A DNA stretch of 64,000 nucleotides from Rotaria sp. Silwood1 (taxonomy: Eukaryota > Rotifera > Eurotatoria > Philodinida > Philodinidae), in the NCBI GenBank assembly GCA_905250075.1, contig CAJNOP010000017.1, positions 186,001 through 250,000 on the forward strand, given 5' to 3'. A program made the position numbers and the translations under genes. The notes beneath the pieces were generated by a model. That model saw only the letters and a list, made by a program, of their open reading frames with translations, was not told where the DNA came from and did not search any database. Positions 50,001 through 61,673 of the stretch are shown here, piece by piece; positions within the stretch are counted from its first letter, which is position 1; every line of letters starts with the position of its first letter.

Positions 50001-52521
50001 TTATGAACCTGATTTAACTTTTCTTTGACTTGGAGCTTATTCGACAATAAGGTAAACATTTTAGTAAGAAAAATATTTTATTGATGTTTTTTTGTCTTTG
50101 TAAGGAGACATTATAAGACGATTAATGGATGAAATATCTGATGTTAAATACAATTATCTTGGCTTTTATATATGTCCAAATACATTATAAAGTAATTAAG
50201 CATTTATAAAAGTTTGTGTTAAATATACTTCAAGTGAATTTTCTGGTAGTTCTTGACAAGAGACATCAATTAAGTCTTAATTTTAAATAAACTAATAACG
50301 AAATGATTTTAATAGAAACAAAAAAAGGATTATATTTTTCAAATGGTCTGAAACAAAATAACAAAACTTTGATTAATAAAGATTATCGTTTGGACTGATG
50401 AGAATAGAAAACTATATTGTCTCTTTGACATCCCTAGTTGTTATTTATTATCTTGAGACGAATTTTTATTGATAGAGTTAGACTGGTGTCTGTCGTCCAA
50501 GTTCTATATGCTTCTGTTCGGGAACTACACTTCAAAATTAAATTCATATGAATCGATGTATAATAATAGAACACTATAGAAGTTGTCATTAAAACTCTTG
50601 GATATATATCCAATCAAATTTTACAGCATTTTAAAATTATGTGTTGAATATTCACGAACCACGACATCAACAACTATTAGTAATCAACTGATAATATTCT
50701 AGTACATCTGATGAGTTGAGGTTTGATTTAATATTATCTACGACTAGCATAAAAATCAAAATAGATCCTGTTCGAATGAGTTTATGACGATTAATGGGAA
50801 ATGTTTGTGATGAAAAGAAAAAAACAAATTTGATTGTCTCTTGAGAGAATAAACATATCAAATAACCTTTCGTGATTGTTCTTTCTGTATTACTTCATAG
50901 CTGTTGTGAAGTACAATTGAATTCATGCTAAGAAGATTTTGTCAAGTTCCATTCTTTTCGTATATCAATCGCATGTCTTCAGTACACTCTTTTTATATGA
51001 ATATAATAGTATACATGTCAGTAATAAATAAATGAGATAAAGAGATCAGGTTTCTTTAAACATTTTAGCGATGCAATAGTAAGATGCAAGGGAAATAACA
51101 TATAATTAAGCAAAATAACTGTTAGACGCCAAGAAAAGAAATAATACTGATCGCCCTCAATAGAGGTCAAACAAGTGTGTTTATAATAGAAACTATGATG
51201 ACCTTTTAAGGGCAGGATAACAAAGCTGAAAATCATATTTGTAATACTATGGTTTTGGTAGGATCTAAGTAGACTCCGCATCCATGGTGGCATCGGTTCA
51301 TATATTTTTTTTTGGAACCAAACCGATCCTATCTGTTACTTGTACTTTGAAATTTTACTCGTCGAAACTAATCTATAAAATTCTATAATGATTAATTAAA
51401 AAAAGAATGATTTCAAAAGACAAATGCAGATTCACTAATAAGGGACTACATCGAACTGTGTGACGTTGATTAAACTCATCTCTTGTCTATGAGTGGGATT
51501 TAGTGAAACTAAGAAAGCTCTAAATCGGTTTGAACCCATACAGTACTGAACCAGAGTTATAAGCTTTTTAGTATATCTTCGATTTTTGGGTGAGCTATTC
51601 ATGGAAAATTCAACTACAAAATTGTCATCTGAAATCTCGTTCTTAGACAGATCTCTTAATCATTAAAATATCCCTAAAAATTTCAACTCGAACGAAAGCA
51701 TTCTTTTTGAGATATCAAGTGCCCAACGAATGTTTATGTATTAAAAGTCAAACCATAGAATCACATTATCTTAAACACTCGATATCTCAAGAGAAATACA
51801 TTCGCTTGACCTGAAATTATTACGATACTTTTACAGTCGAGAGATCTGTCTATATGTAAAGTTTCAAATGAAAGTCTTGTAAATAAGCTTTGCATGAATA
51901 GTTCACTGTAATTCTGACTGAGAAATGCGTAGGTCCAAGTCCATATAAAGTTTTCTTAATTTCACTGACTTTTACTCGTAGCCAAAATATTGGGTTAAAT
52001 GAAGTCCAATAGTATTATATGCACCTTTATAAGACACAAAAAGCATAAAATAGACCCACATGAACCCTGCAATAACTGCTCAATGATAATAGTGAAATAT
52101 GTATCTAAGGTAAATTTTTAGTTTTCAGTCATTCTTCTCTTCCATAGCAACTATAACCATTATTCATACTTTATATGCATCGAAACAGAATTAGTTCATT
52201 ATATTTTAGGGTCAATATATAGATATGTTCAATATTAGTTTGATCCAAACAAAGGTTTTTCTTGAAATTAATCAATGTTAAAAAATATTTGTTTATATTT
52301 AGTTAATGAAAATGAAAGAACAATTATGGAACGACTTACATAATCAATTGGCCATGAAATATTTCACATTTTTACAATTAAAAGAATTCTTTTTTCTTGA
52401 TATTCTTGGCTTTTGAAAATTTTTGTAGAATTCTTTGCAAGAATATGTGTTGACCAGATTGATTATTGTTGTAAATTTAATAAAAATATTATGTTCTTTT
52501 TTTTTTTAGATTATTTTTCTA
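47032..52521. other. Long intergenic region, gene-free apart from one fold-back element
   Basis: The flanking genes diverge (esterase minus, UBE2G1 plus), so promoters should lie at the two ends. I see no exon, RNA gene or tandem repeat between, other than the fold-back element at about 51488-51980. Open frames at 47392-47661 (plus), 50667-50861 and 51018-51293 (minus) have no family resemblance. Confidence 0.45.
51488..51980. repeat. Imperfect fold-back element
   Basis: The left arm (about 51488-51721) and the reverse complement of the right arm (about 51777-51980) share TAGTGAAACTAAGAAA / CAGTGAAATTAAGAAA, GAGCTATTCATGGAAA / GAACTATTCATGCAAA, AGACAGATCTCT and TTGAGATATC(A/G)AGTG. Outer ends read ATGAGT and ACTCGTAG. 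Arms are about 200-235 bp with many mismatches, so it is old. No coding capacity and no clear target duplication. Confidence 0.6.
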
Positions 52522-53253
52522 ATGGATGCTTCTGCATTACTTCTTCTAAAACAATTACGTGAATTAAATCGTCATCCTGTTGAAGGTATTAGTGCAGGTC
52601 TTATCGATGAATCAAATCCATATGCATGGAATGTCATTTTGGTTGGACCATCTGATACTTTTTATGAAGGTAAATATTTATTTTGTTTATTTAATAGAAA
52701 GAAAACTTTTTATTTAAAAAAATTATATTTTTCTTAGGAGGATTTTTTAAAGCACGTTTGGATTTTCCAAAAGAATATCCAATTAAACCACCGAAAATGG
52801 TATAAAGTTATTATTCAATTGTATTAGTCATATTTTCTTTTATTCATATAGAAATTTATTTCGGAAATTTGGCACCCAAATATCGAGAAAAATGGCGATG
52901 TATGCATATCAATTGTAAGTGCAATATTCTTTTTCTTTTGCATTTATACAAAAAAAAAAACATTGATCTAGCTTCATGAACCTGGTGTTGATCAGTTTGG
53001 TTATGAAAATCCTTCAGAACGTTGGTCACCAGTTCAGTCAGTTGGTACGATTTTTTTTCTATCTAAATTTTTTTTTCGATTCTTGTTTTTGTCTCTTTTA
53101 GAAACTATTCTTTTATCAGTTTTATCGATGCTAAGCGATCCAAACTGTGATTCAGCAGCAAATATTGATGCATCGGTGATGTGGCGTGATGATAGGGCAG
53201 CATTTAAAAAAAAAGTTAGCGAATGTGTAAGAAAAACTCTTGAAGATTTGTGA
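52522..53253 (+). CDS. UBE2G1: Ubiquitin-conjugating enzyme E2 G1
   Basis: Five exons, 52522-52669, 52738-52799, 52852-52914, 52972-53044 and 53102-53253, give 165 aa (human 170). It matches UBE2G1 throughout: NRHPVEGISAGLIDESN, the WNVILVGPSDTFYEGGFF turn, EYPIKPPKMKFISEIWHPNI with the E2 HPN triad (78-80), and the active-site cysteine in KNGDVCISILHEPG (C88). The acidic insert typical of the G/UBC7 class (HEPGVDQFGYENPSERWSPV) follows. The C-terminus ERCV-like segment reads SECVRKTLEDL. Role: E2 for K48-linked chain formation on ER-associated degradation and cullin-RING substrates. All four introns are short (52-68 nt). A T-run lies 10-20 bases upstream of the ATG. Confidence 0.95.
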
Positions 53254-53352
53254 TTGAACTTAGAGATTTGTATACATTTTACTGCAAATATATATACACT
53301 CTTTTCTTCTGATATTGTCGTTTATTTATATTCATTTGAACAGAAAATATAC

Positions 53353-53358
53353 AATAAA
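53353..53358 (+). promoter_or_regulatory. Polyadenylation signal AATAAA (UBE2G1)
   Basis: The canonical hexamer lies 100 bases after the UBE2G1 stop codon, on the same strand. Confidence 0.5.
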
Positions 53359-54417
53359 AAAAATCAGAAGAAATATATATTGATAATTTATTCAAGAAAA
53401 AAAAAATACTCTTTGATCGAGGACTTACAACATGGCATTTCTATTATTTCATCTTTGAATATTATTCATAACATCATGGAAAGAAGAGGAAGGGAAAGGG
53501 AGGACGGTGAAAATTTCTACCCTATATACTTCAAAAATCATTTTAAATTATATATCACAAAAAAACTATGAGTACAAGTTCTTGTAAACTTTTCTACTTT
53601 CTTTGAAATCTACGTGCCCTAATAATATGACAATTCATCTAGCCAGACAACGAATAATATTTTGAAAAAATGATCTATTATGAAAAGATATTATAGCCAT
53701 TGAAAATTAGAAATAAATGTACGGTAATCATTTGAAAAATAAATCAAATCAGATAACAAAACAAAATGACAATCAAATGAACACTATATATGTTTTATCT
53801 TGAGTATAAGAATGTTTAGTTTCCTTGCACATGAAAATATTGTTTGTTGAAATAATTTCTAATTATGGAAGTAATAACTGATCAATCTGTTTCAATTTAA
53901 CGAATTGTAAAGGTTTCAGGTTTTTAGCGTGGCATGACATCAATTTTCATTCTTCTGAAAACTACAATTCTAAAAATTTTAGACAGGATTGACTTGTAAA
54001 AAAAAGGCATTTTGTTGTATTATTTTCAAGGTAAACGATTAATCCTAACCCAATATGCGATTCAAATATGGGAAGACTAATCATATGCTAATTCAGTGAC
54101 TAGACATAGAATGACTCATAAATTAAAGAAAAAAAAACCTGTTTGTCATAATAATTTTATTAGAAAGAGAAGAACCATCGAACTTTCCATCGGAGGATCG
54201 AACGATATTGGATCTATTTTCTAACTCGAGATAGCTCCATATAATAAACCATACTATTGATCTTCTAGCTCAGTCTAACTCAGATGGTAGAGCTTGTGCT
54301 GTTGTTTGACGATCTGTGATCATCATGTTCTATTTGTGGTTGAAGTTTCAAGGCAAAAAACCCTTTTCAGGATAATTTTCGCCTAGTTGTGCGACTTTTG
54401 TATATGACTGTACATGC
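53359..54417. other. Intergenic region with a tRNA-like remnant
   Basis: No gene was found. At about 54265-54345 a stretch carries A-box-like pieces (TAGCTCAGTC, CTCAGATGGTAGAGC) but no anticodon arm or T arm can be folded, so it is at most a decayed tRNA or tRNA-derived SINE head. Confidence 0.4.
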
Positions 54418-55494
54418 CAGAGGTGGAACCGGGCCGGACAGAACCGGATTTTTGCCAGTTCATCATTACAAAATTGTTGTTTGCATCCAAGAATTTTCTC
54501 TACTGAAAATGGTTTTTTTTATGATATTTTCAAGTCAGAAGAATGTGTTTGCGAAAGACTCAATAGATATTTTGTCTTCGACTTGACTATAGACGATTGA
54601 TTGTTCTCTTTATATCTCTATCGATTTCTTTCTCGTGTATCGCTCAATTTAACGTTGATCAAATAATTTATTCTCTTGTTCTACTTAGGCAGCTGCCTGA
54701 ATCAAGAAAAATAAAAATTTCATTTTTATGTTAGATGTGTTATAAACTTGCTTTTTTTTTCTTTTTTGAAATTAAGATGAAAAACAGATTTGATCTGAAT
54801 AGCTAATTTATATCAATGTCGGGCTCGAAAAGTCGACGCACCTTGCTATAAAATATGAAGGGAGAGTTTCAGTCCTAAGTTTTAGTTTCCAGTTCGGATT
54901 AAGGGTGGCGATTTGCTGTTAATTTATAATAATTTTAAATTGGATTTACATAAGTTTAAATTTTTTAAAATTATTTAAATTTATTTAAATCCAGTTTAAA
55001 TCAGTATAAATTCAATCTAAACCAAATAAAATTCAATTTAAATTCATTTAATTGGATTTAAATCCTATCTGAATTAATGTAAATGGATTTAAATCCAATT
55101 AAATGAACTTAAATTGAATTTTATTTGATTTATATCGAATTTATATTGATTTAAACTGGATTTAAATAAATTTAAATAATTTTACAAAACTTAAATTTAT
55201 GTAAATCCACTTTAAACTCGAAACAAATAAAACTTTTTAAAATTTATTTTTAATTTAAATTTCTTAAAATTTATTTTTGGATTTATAAATTTTTCGTAAA
55301 CGTAAATTGATCACCCCTAGTTGGGATTTCTGCATGTGAATATTCAATTCCCCTTCGCCAACATTCTATGTTAACAGATACTTTTATGGTCGGTTATTTT
55401 CGCCGGATGTTTGCCAGTTTGGCTGTAAAATTCGTCCGGCCGGTTGCTGACCGGACCGGACCGGACAGAAAAAACCTGTCCGGTTCCAACTCTG
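54418..55494. mobile_element. Non-autonomous hAT-like element, hosting a nested MITE
   Basis: The left end CAGAGGTGGAACCGG and the reverse complement of the right end (CAGAGTTGGAACCGG) match at 14 of 15 positions. Both are followed by GC-rich, GGCCGGAC-like sequence. CAGAGGTG-type termini are usual for hAT elements. Without the nested MITE (54900-55319) it is about 650 bp and has no transposase. The bases flanking it (GTACATGC and CATCGGCT) do not match, so the target duplication is missing. That points to a deletion or recombination at one edge, on the side where the adjoining gene is truncated. Confidence 0.65.
54900..55319. mobile_element. hAT-type palindromic MITE nested in an older element
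   Basis: A 420-bp element that folds on itself through most of its length, with repeated ATTTAAAT-like words. The ends are TAAGGGTGGCGAT and ATCACCCCTA (reverse complement TAGGGGTGAT). Flanks are GTTCGGAT (54892-54899) and GTTGGGAT (55320-55327), an 8-bp duplication with one mismatch. Extremely A+T-rich inside. It interrupts the CAGAGGTGG-ended element and therefore inserted later. Confidence 0.8.
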
Positions 55495-56366
55495 CATCGG
55501 CTCCGTTTGCCCGCATTGACAAAATTAGTTATTTTCCGACAGAAAACGAAGTTCTCTTTTCCTTTTACACGATTTTTCATGTTCAGCACATCAAAGAGAT
55601 CAAAGATAACGGAATGATGTTGTGGCAAGTGGAGCTTACACTTAGTAGTGACAGCGACAATCAGCAGCTCAATGCTCTTACTAAACGAATGCAGGAGGAG
55701 ATCACTGGAACCGGATGGGCCAGGATGGGTTTATTGTTATCGAAACTGGGTGAGCATGACAAGGCAGAACAAGTGTACACGATATTGTTTAAACATATAT
55801 CTGATGAGAGCAATAAAGCGTATTGTTATAACCAACTTGGACTACTCAAGCATAACCGAGGAGAATATAAAAAGGCAATCGAGTTTTACGAAAAATCACT
55901 GGATATCAAGGAAAAAATACTCCCTCCGAATCATATTGATGTGGCTTCTTCCTATAACAACATCGGAGATGTGTATAAAAATATGGACGAGTACTCGAAA
56001 GCACTTTCATTTTACGAAAAAGCACTGGACAATGTGCAAAAAAATCTTCCTCCGAAGCATCTCCTGTTAGCTACTTCCTATAACAATATCGGTTTGATCT
56101 ATGACAACGTGGGCGAGTATTCGAAAGCACTCTCATGTTACGAAAAGTCATTGGACATAAAGGAAAAACTTCTCCCTGCGAGCCATCTCGACTTGGCTAC
56201 TTCCTACAACAACATCGGTTTCAAGTATAATAACATGGGTGAGTACTCGAAAGCAGTTGCATCTCTCGAAAAAGCACTCAATATCAAGCAGAAATGTCTT
56301 CCTCCAACGCATCCACACATCGCAGTATCGAAAAGAAACATTGAACTTGTGAAAGAGAAATTGTAA
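55368..56366 (+). CDS. TPR protein, probably the truncated tail of an ADP-ribosyltransferase-TPR gene
   Basis: One open frame of 332 aa. Residues about 47-100 (FARIDKISYFPTENEVLFSF, then LWQVELTLSS) resemble the end of the arginine ADP-ribosyltransferase domain that, in bdelloid rotifers, is followed by TPRs. Residues about 112-325 hold five kinesin-light-chain-type TPRs of 42 residues: KAYCYNQLGLLKHNRGEYKK, SSYNNIGDVYKNMDEYSKAL, TSYNNIGLIYDNVGEYSKAL and TSYNNIGFKYNNMGEYSKAV, with a degenerate first copy (ARMGLLLSKLGEHDKAEQVY). The catalytic ART core is absent. The first 42 residues or so are encoded by the right end of the adjoining hAT-like element (boundary at 55494). It is either a 5'-truncated relic or a new gene whose start comes from transposon DNA. 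Base composition is more GC-rich than the neighbours. AATAAA follows at 56385. Confidence 0.7.
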   Translation: MLTDTFMVGYFRRMFASLAVKFVRPVADRTGPDRKNLSGSNSASAPFARIDKISYFPTENEVLFSFYTIFHVQHIKEIKDNGMMLWQVELTLSSDSDNQQLNALTKRMQEEITGTGWARMGLLLSKLGEHDKAEQVYTILFKHISDESNKAYCYNQLGLLKHNRGEYKKAIEFYEKSLDIKEKILPPNHIDVASSYNNIGDVYKNMDEYSKALSFYEKALDNVQKNLPPKHLLLATSYNNIGLIYDNVGEYSKALSCYEKSLDIKEKLLPASHLDLATSYNNIGFKYNNMGEYSKAVASLEKALNIKQKCLPPTHPHIAVSKRNIELVKEKL

Positions 56367-56384
56367 TATTTTGTTTTTTGCTAC

Positions 56385-56390
56385 AATAAA
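56385..56390 (+). promoter_or_regulatory. Polyadenylation signal AATAAA (TPR gene)
   Basis: The hexamer lies 19 bases after the stop codon of the TPR frame and is followed by a second overlapping copy. Its presence favours transcription of the truncated gene. Confidence 0.45.
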
Positions 56391-59300
56391 TAAAATTCGT
56401 TCCATTCATGTTCTTATGTTCAATAAGAATTGCTTTTTCCATAGAATATTTCTATTCGGCCGCGCGTGATCAGAAAGACTGCAGAACCCTGCTGGGTGTC
56501 AATTTAGAGGTGATTGGACAAGTATGAGTGTCGGCGTGGGAGTGGATGTGAGTGTGTGCGTGTGTTGAGAAAAGACTCACATCTCTAACGCATCCTAACC
56601 CTCATATCCACAGTTACGTGCACACCTAAAACAATGTTATGATACACACACTTCCTCATCCCCATACTTCAAACTGACCCATACTCAGACACTGAAAACA
56701 TATTCAATGCTTTGAAAACTAGTCGCCAAAAAAGATCGAATAGAAAACCGACGAATATTGATGTGTAGCGTACGCTTCAGTTGGAATCAATTTTCCGTGC
56801 ATTCGATCACTCATTAAAATGTGATTTAGTTTAGGTGAAGTTTCACCAATTCACATTAATATGCATCCAAAATATGTAGGAGTATACTAATGCATTAGAT
56901 ATTTTCATATTTTTCTTAGTCCTGTCAAGCTCACATTAGTGAACGAATCGTATCAATCGAATGCATCTATATTTCATCGTGAAGGGTATTTTTTTTTCCA
57001 ATGATTCTGATGTACGTCAACGCTGACAGCACTAGGACGTATTTCTATTCGGGTCATCTACCAACACCATAAGAATAGGAAGCTGACCTGATATGTAGAG
57101 GAAACGACTCTCGCTTTTGTCACAAACTCGGAAAGAAACTTATCATTGCGAAAACGATAGTAAAACATTTCACGGGTCTCATGGCCACTCGCGATGGGCA
57201 CGTTTATGCATCATGATATTATGTGGGTCCACAGCATTGCATCGATGCTATACTGATTTACTACAGTTCTGTCGCAAGTGCAACTGATCTCTATACAGTG
57301 TGAAAATACAGCGGATCATTTGGTTGTTGCATGACGACTGATGGTTGGATCTTTGAACGCAAGGCGTTCATCACATGCTTCTGATTCTATGTTCGTCACT
57401 TTCAAAATACAGTATTGTTCATAGATATGAAACCGATAAATCATCGAATTCTCCGATAGCAGCGAGAAATCGAAGATTGTGGGTGTAGGTGGGTTTGGGG
57501 TGTGAGTGCGGTCGTTGCTGTAGGTGTACATTTGAGTATGGAAGCGTATGAGAATATGGGTGCTGATCAAGATGTTAGCAATAATCTTTCGCATCTGTCC
57601 ACACGTCCAATGGAGAAAAAGTAGATACTGGTGGGTTTTTGAGTCATAATGGTTTGTAGAAAAGATTTATCGAAATGTGCCAAAAACTGTCATAATTCAT
57701 CGTAATCGACTGTAATTCAATAGAATCGATCAGAATCTATTAAAGTCACTCAGAACTCAGCGAAAACTCATAGACTTTACAATAATATAAAAACGATAAA
57801 GAAAACGTGAATTCTGATGGGTTCTAAAAACACGCAAAACGCATCATGATATGCTAAAATTTAGGATATGGGATGAGATATGGGTATGAATTTTGTCTTA
57901 ATCCATTCCGACATAATCACATTCACCCATACCCACCCTTACCTATATCGACACCTATATGTTTTTGTCGAAATATAGAGTACGTGATAGAAAACAATCT
58001 GTGAATATAAAAAAATATTTCTAGAGTCTAGTTTGATCGTCACTTATTTTGCTCATTGTAGATCTACTGAAATGCTTACATCGAACACAAGTATTATATT
58101 GGCATCACGCTTGCTGTCTGTTGTGTTCTTGCACTTATTCCGATAGGTTATACTGTTTTTACTTTATATATTTATCAGCACAAGTAGTTAATGCATGTTG
58201 CAAGTTCAAATTGACAGCAGACTTATTTTACAACATTTTTATTCTTTACCGTAAACGTCATCATCATAATGACTAAAATATTCATATTTTCTCCTTTAAT
58301 GTAATTTATTAATATATAAAGAATAAATTAATTCTATGTTTTATGTAAAATAATGTTTGTCATTGATTAGATTTTCAAAAGGTTAATTCATTCGTATTGA
58401 TGAAAATAAATAAACGTTGATGCATTGTATATTAAAAAAATGAAAAAATCTAAACAAATAAATAGAAAAGTTTTGCTATCTATATACAAGAACATTTTCT
58501 TTCTTGTTTGGAATCAAGAAAAAGGAACAAAAAAATTAATTAATTAATTAAACAGAAATATAGTATATCTCTCGAAGCACTTTCATTATCTTTCGTACGA
58601 TTGATTTTAAGAAAAGCTTTGATCACAATCTCGAAGCTTCCCACATTCAAGTTATTTAAAACAGAAGTATAAAGAAATTTACTTGGATCGTAGTCCTAAA
58701 TCTAATAGTTGTTTCGCCCGAAATAAGACATAGAAAAGTTTGTTTCACTGAATTGTACTGTGATCTGTAATTTTTTATAATATTGAATTATTTATTTATT
58801 TGCACTGTTCTATGCGTATTTTTTTTACGTATGAAAAAGACATGATAAGGGTTTTATTCCCTTTTCTGAAAGAACGAGTATTGCACGAAAAAGTTTTCGT
58901 ATACTTATCTGTCCAACCAATCAGAATTCTGTAAAAATCAACTCTCTTAAACTCCAGATAAGTCATAGGATAGCCTTTGCCAACTAATAGGGAGCGTTGC
59001 TAAATTCTCTTACTGGTACAGGCAACTCTGCTTTAGCCGCATTATAAGATAATTGATTCTATTTGAATACCGGTTGGCTGAAATAAATCAACTGTTTTTT
59101 TTTATGAAGTTTGATCAAAGCTGTTCGAGATCGAGAATTCTAAATTTGTAATCAGTTTCTCGAAACATTGTAAATTCACATATACTCTGTTACCCACTAT
59201 TCAGTAACTAGTAACGTAGCAGTAACTTCACTTTCCTAACCATGACTAAAAGAGTTTCTTCTTGATGAAATCCAGACAGATCAATTAGAAGTGGTACTTC

Positions 59301-61673
59301 ATAATCAAATTTATTATACTAATGTATTCTTGAAATATTAATTGGCTACTGAAGGAAAGAAAAGAAAACATGAAATGATTAAAAACACTAATTTTAAATA
59401 GAGTGATATTGTGTAAATGAAGACAAAACAATTAGTCAGCTCACGAATATTGAGTAGAACTTTTTTGTTTCATTCCTTTTCAATTTGCTTCACAAGATAC
59501 TTTGCTGGCTTTGTCCTCTATCGATTGGCAAAATCCAATTCTCAAGCCCTTTTGAGTACACCTATCGATCAATTGCTCTATGGATACTACTTTTCAATCA
59601 TACATTCACGTCGTGTGGGTCAAATCTATGGTTTTTTTCTAATATAAATGGTAGTAGCAATCAAGAATATTAAGTATTAATACTAAAAAATTCATAGGTG
59701 TATAAGTTTTTAGAATTCTCTTACATCCACAACGATTACTCGTATAGAAAAATGACTTGTCAGTTGAGTCCATTTGGAAAGAAAGTTTGGAACTCAAGTC
59801 TTTTCTCAGCTTCATAATACTAATACAAAATATCTGAATTGAAAATCTCTAATGGATGAGTGTCTTTTCAAAAATAATCGTTTGACAGACAAACGATCTG
59901 TCTTATTTATATCTGAAGGGACAAATAAGTGATTCCATTATTTTCAATCAATTTCAAATAAGAAAAAGAAATATTTCAATCGGAAAAGTCAGTTTAATCA
60001 AAGAAATGAATCGAAATCATCAAAGTTTTTTCTTTTTCTTGTCCAGACATGTGCTATTGCTTCCACAGACATATATATTAGGGATATTTCAGAAGTTTAG
60101 AAGCGATTTAAAAAAATCCATTGTTCGTGTATTCGAGTAAAGCAAAGCTTTTGCTATTTAAGGAGATTATTGAACCTATTTAGTACCAAATGATTACAAA
60201 GTTTCAATCGATTGAGAGAAGATACACGCCTAAACTCCGATCTAGAACCCGTAGTCTTTGATTAATTTTAGGGCATTACTTTCTGTTGGTTTCTATTAAT
60301 AAACCAAACAAAAGCGGTCTTTCTAGTGAAACGTTGTACTTTTTTATATTGTTTTTGGCCATTTTTATTAGTTCTGAATATTCATATTTGATAGAAGTAT
60401 TATCAAAACTATATTTTGAGTAAATAATTATTCATTTTATCCTGACAATTGAGAAATAAGATTGCAGCTTACATGTTGCCGAACATTTTTCATCGAAACA
60501 TGACCTGAAACAGTATTATTTAGTTCAGACACAAGATAACTTATACTTCATTATAAAGCACTACAGTCGGAAAAATGTTAGCGAGTAATCATGCTGGGTG
60601 TAATCTGTTTGCATCAATTAAAAACACTGGTTTGGACTTTCAATATAAACGTTCTACCTCTATTATCAGTAATGTTGATTCAAACGATTACAAGAGTTAA
60701 TTTTTCACAAAGTTAAATATTACTACACAATTGAAACGTAGCTGTCTGATCTCAATAGTTGCAGAATTATTGTCAAGGATAATTCAAAATTTTCGAGAAT
60801 TGGATAAATTGTTTTTCATCAATAGTCCTTGATGATAAGGCTTGATGTTCATAGGAGAGTAATTTCAGAACAGAACTAAGATGAACAATAGTAATAAAAT
60901 TCATGTATTTCAGTTATATTTCTTATACTATTTAATAAGTCTTTGCTCAAAATGTTCAATTTATTCATCTCATCGAACCATATAAAAGACTTACATATCC
61001 GTTTCATATATGGACTTCATTCATTAGAACATTGTGTTCAAGCACAGTAAGTATTTATACTCTCTTGTTCTTGTAATTTCAAGCAATATTTACAATTTTT
61101 TTTCTGCTTATTAATAGATAGAAAGGATTGAAACATCTATATGATCTTGTACAGCACAAGACAACCAGCGAAATGATTGTACTGAATCTATGTTTCGAAA
61201 AAGATCGATGTGGATATGCATAAAGAAGAGATCTATATCCATTTGTTAGACTCTCCATAGTTTACCAAGTGCCTACTTTTAAATTCTGAATTTTGCAGCG
61301 CCTCTTTCTATTCTATATCTATAGTTAAACATTACAAATGGACTTTGCTACTATATAATAATCAAAATATTCATGTAGAGTTAATAATTTTTTGTCATTA
61401 TCAAAGTTGTTTGTCGTTTGAATAAGATTGACTAACTCTGTGTACTTTTAATGATATTATTTAAAAAAAGCAAAAAGTACAGATGGATCTTTCGAGAAAA
61501 ACAGAAAGCAAAATGACCAAAAAAAAAAGAACGTGGAGTGACGACATTGATAAAGTTAGATAATAAATACACATATCTATAAGAAGAGAAAAAAAAACGA
61601 AGCATTCTAAATTCGATCTTGCTTTTCGTTTATTCTGTTTATTAGATTAAATTAATTTTAATATTCAAACAAC
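56391..61673. other. Long intergenic region, no gene seen
   Basis: The first part (about 56450-57600) is clearly richer in G+C than the rest and has G/T-rich stretches (about 56520-56565 and 57478-57540) and a C/A-rich one (about 56580-56700). From 57600 on it returns to ordinary A+T-rich DNA. Open frames at 57316-57594 (minus), 58049-58276 and 59417-59673 (plus) show no domain. A (TTAA)n-like run lies at about 58535-58550. Confidence 0.45.

Noticed and set aside
54265-54345. A tRNA-like stretch with TAGCTCAGTC and CTCAGATGGTAGAGC
   Set aside because: Only A-box-like pieces are present; no anticodon stem, T arm or acceptor stem folds. At best a decayed remnant.
57316-57594. A 92-codon minus-strand open frame in the GC-richer island
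   Set aside because: It crosses low-complexity G/T-rich sequence and resembles no protein.
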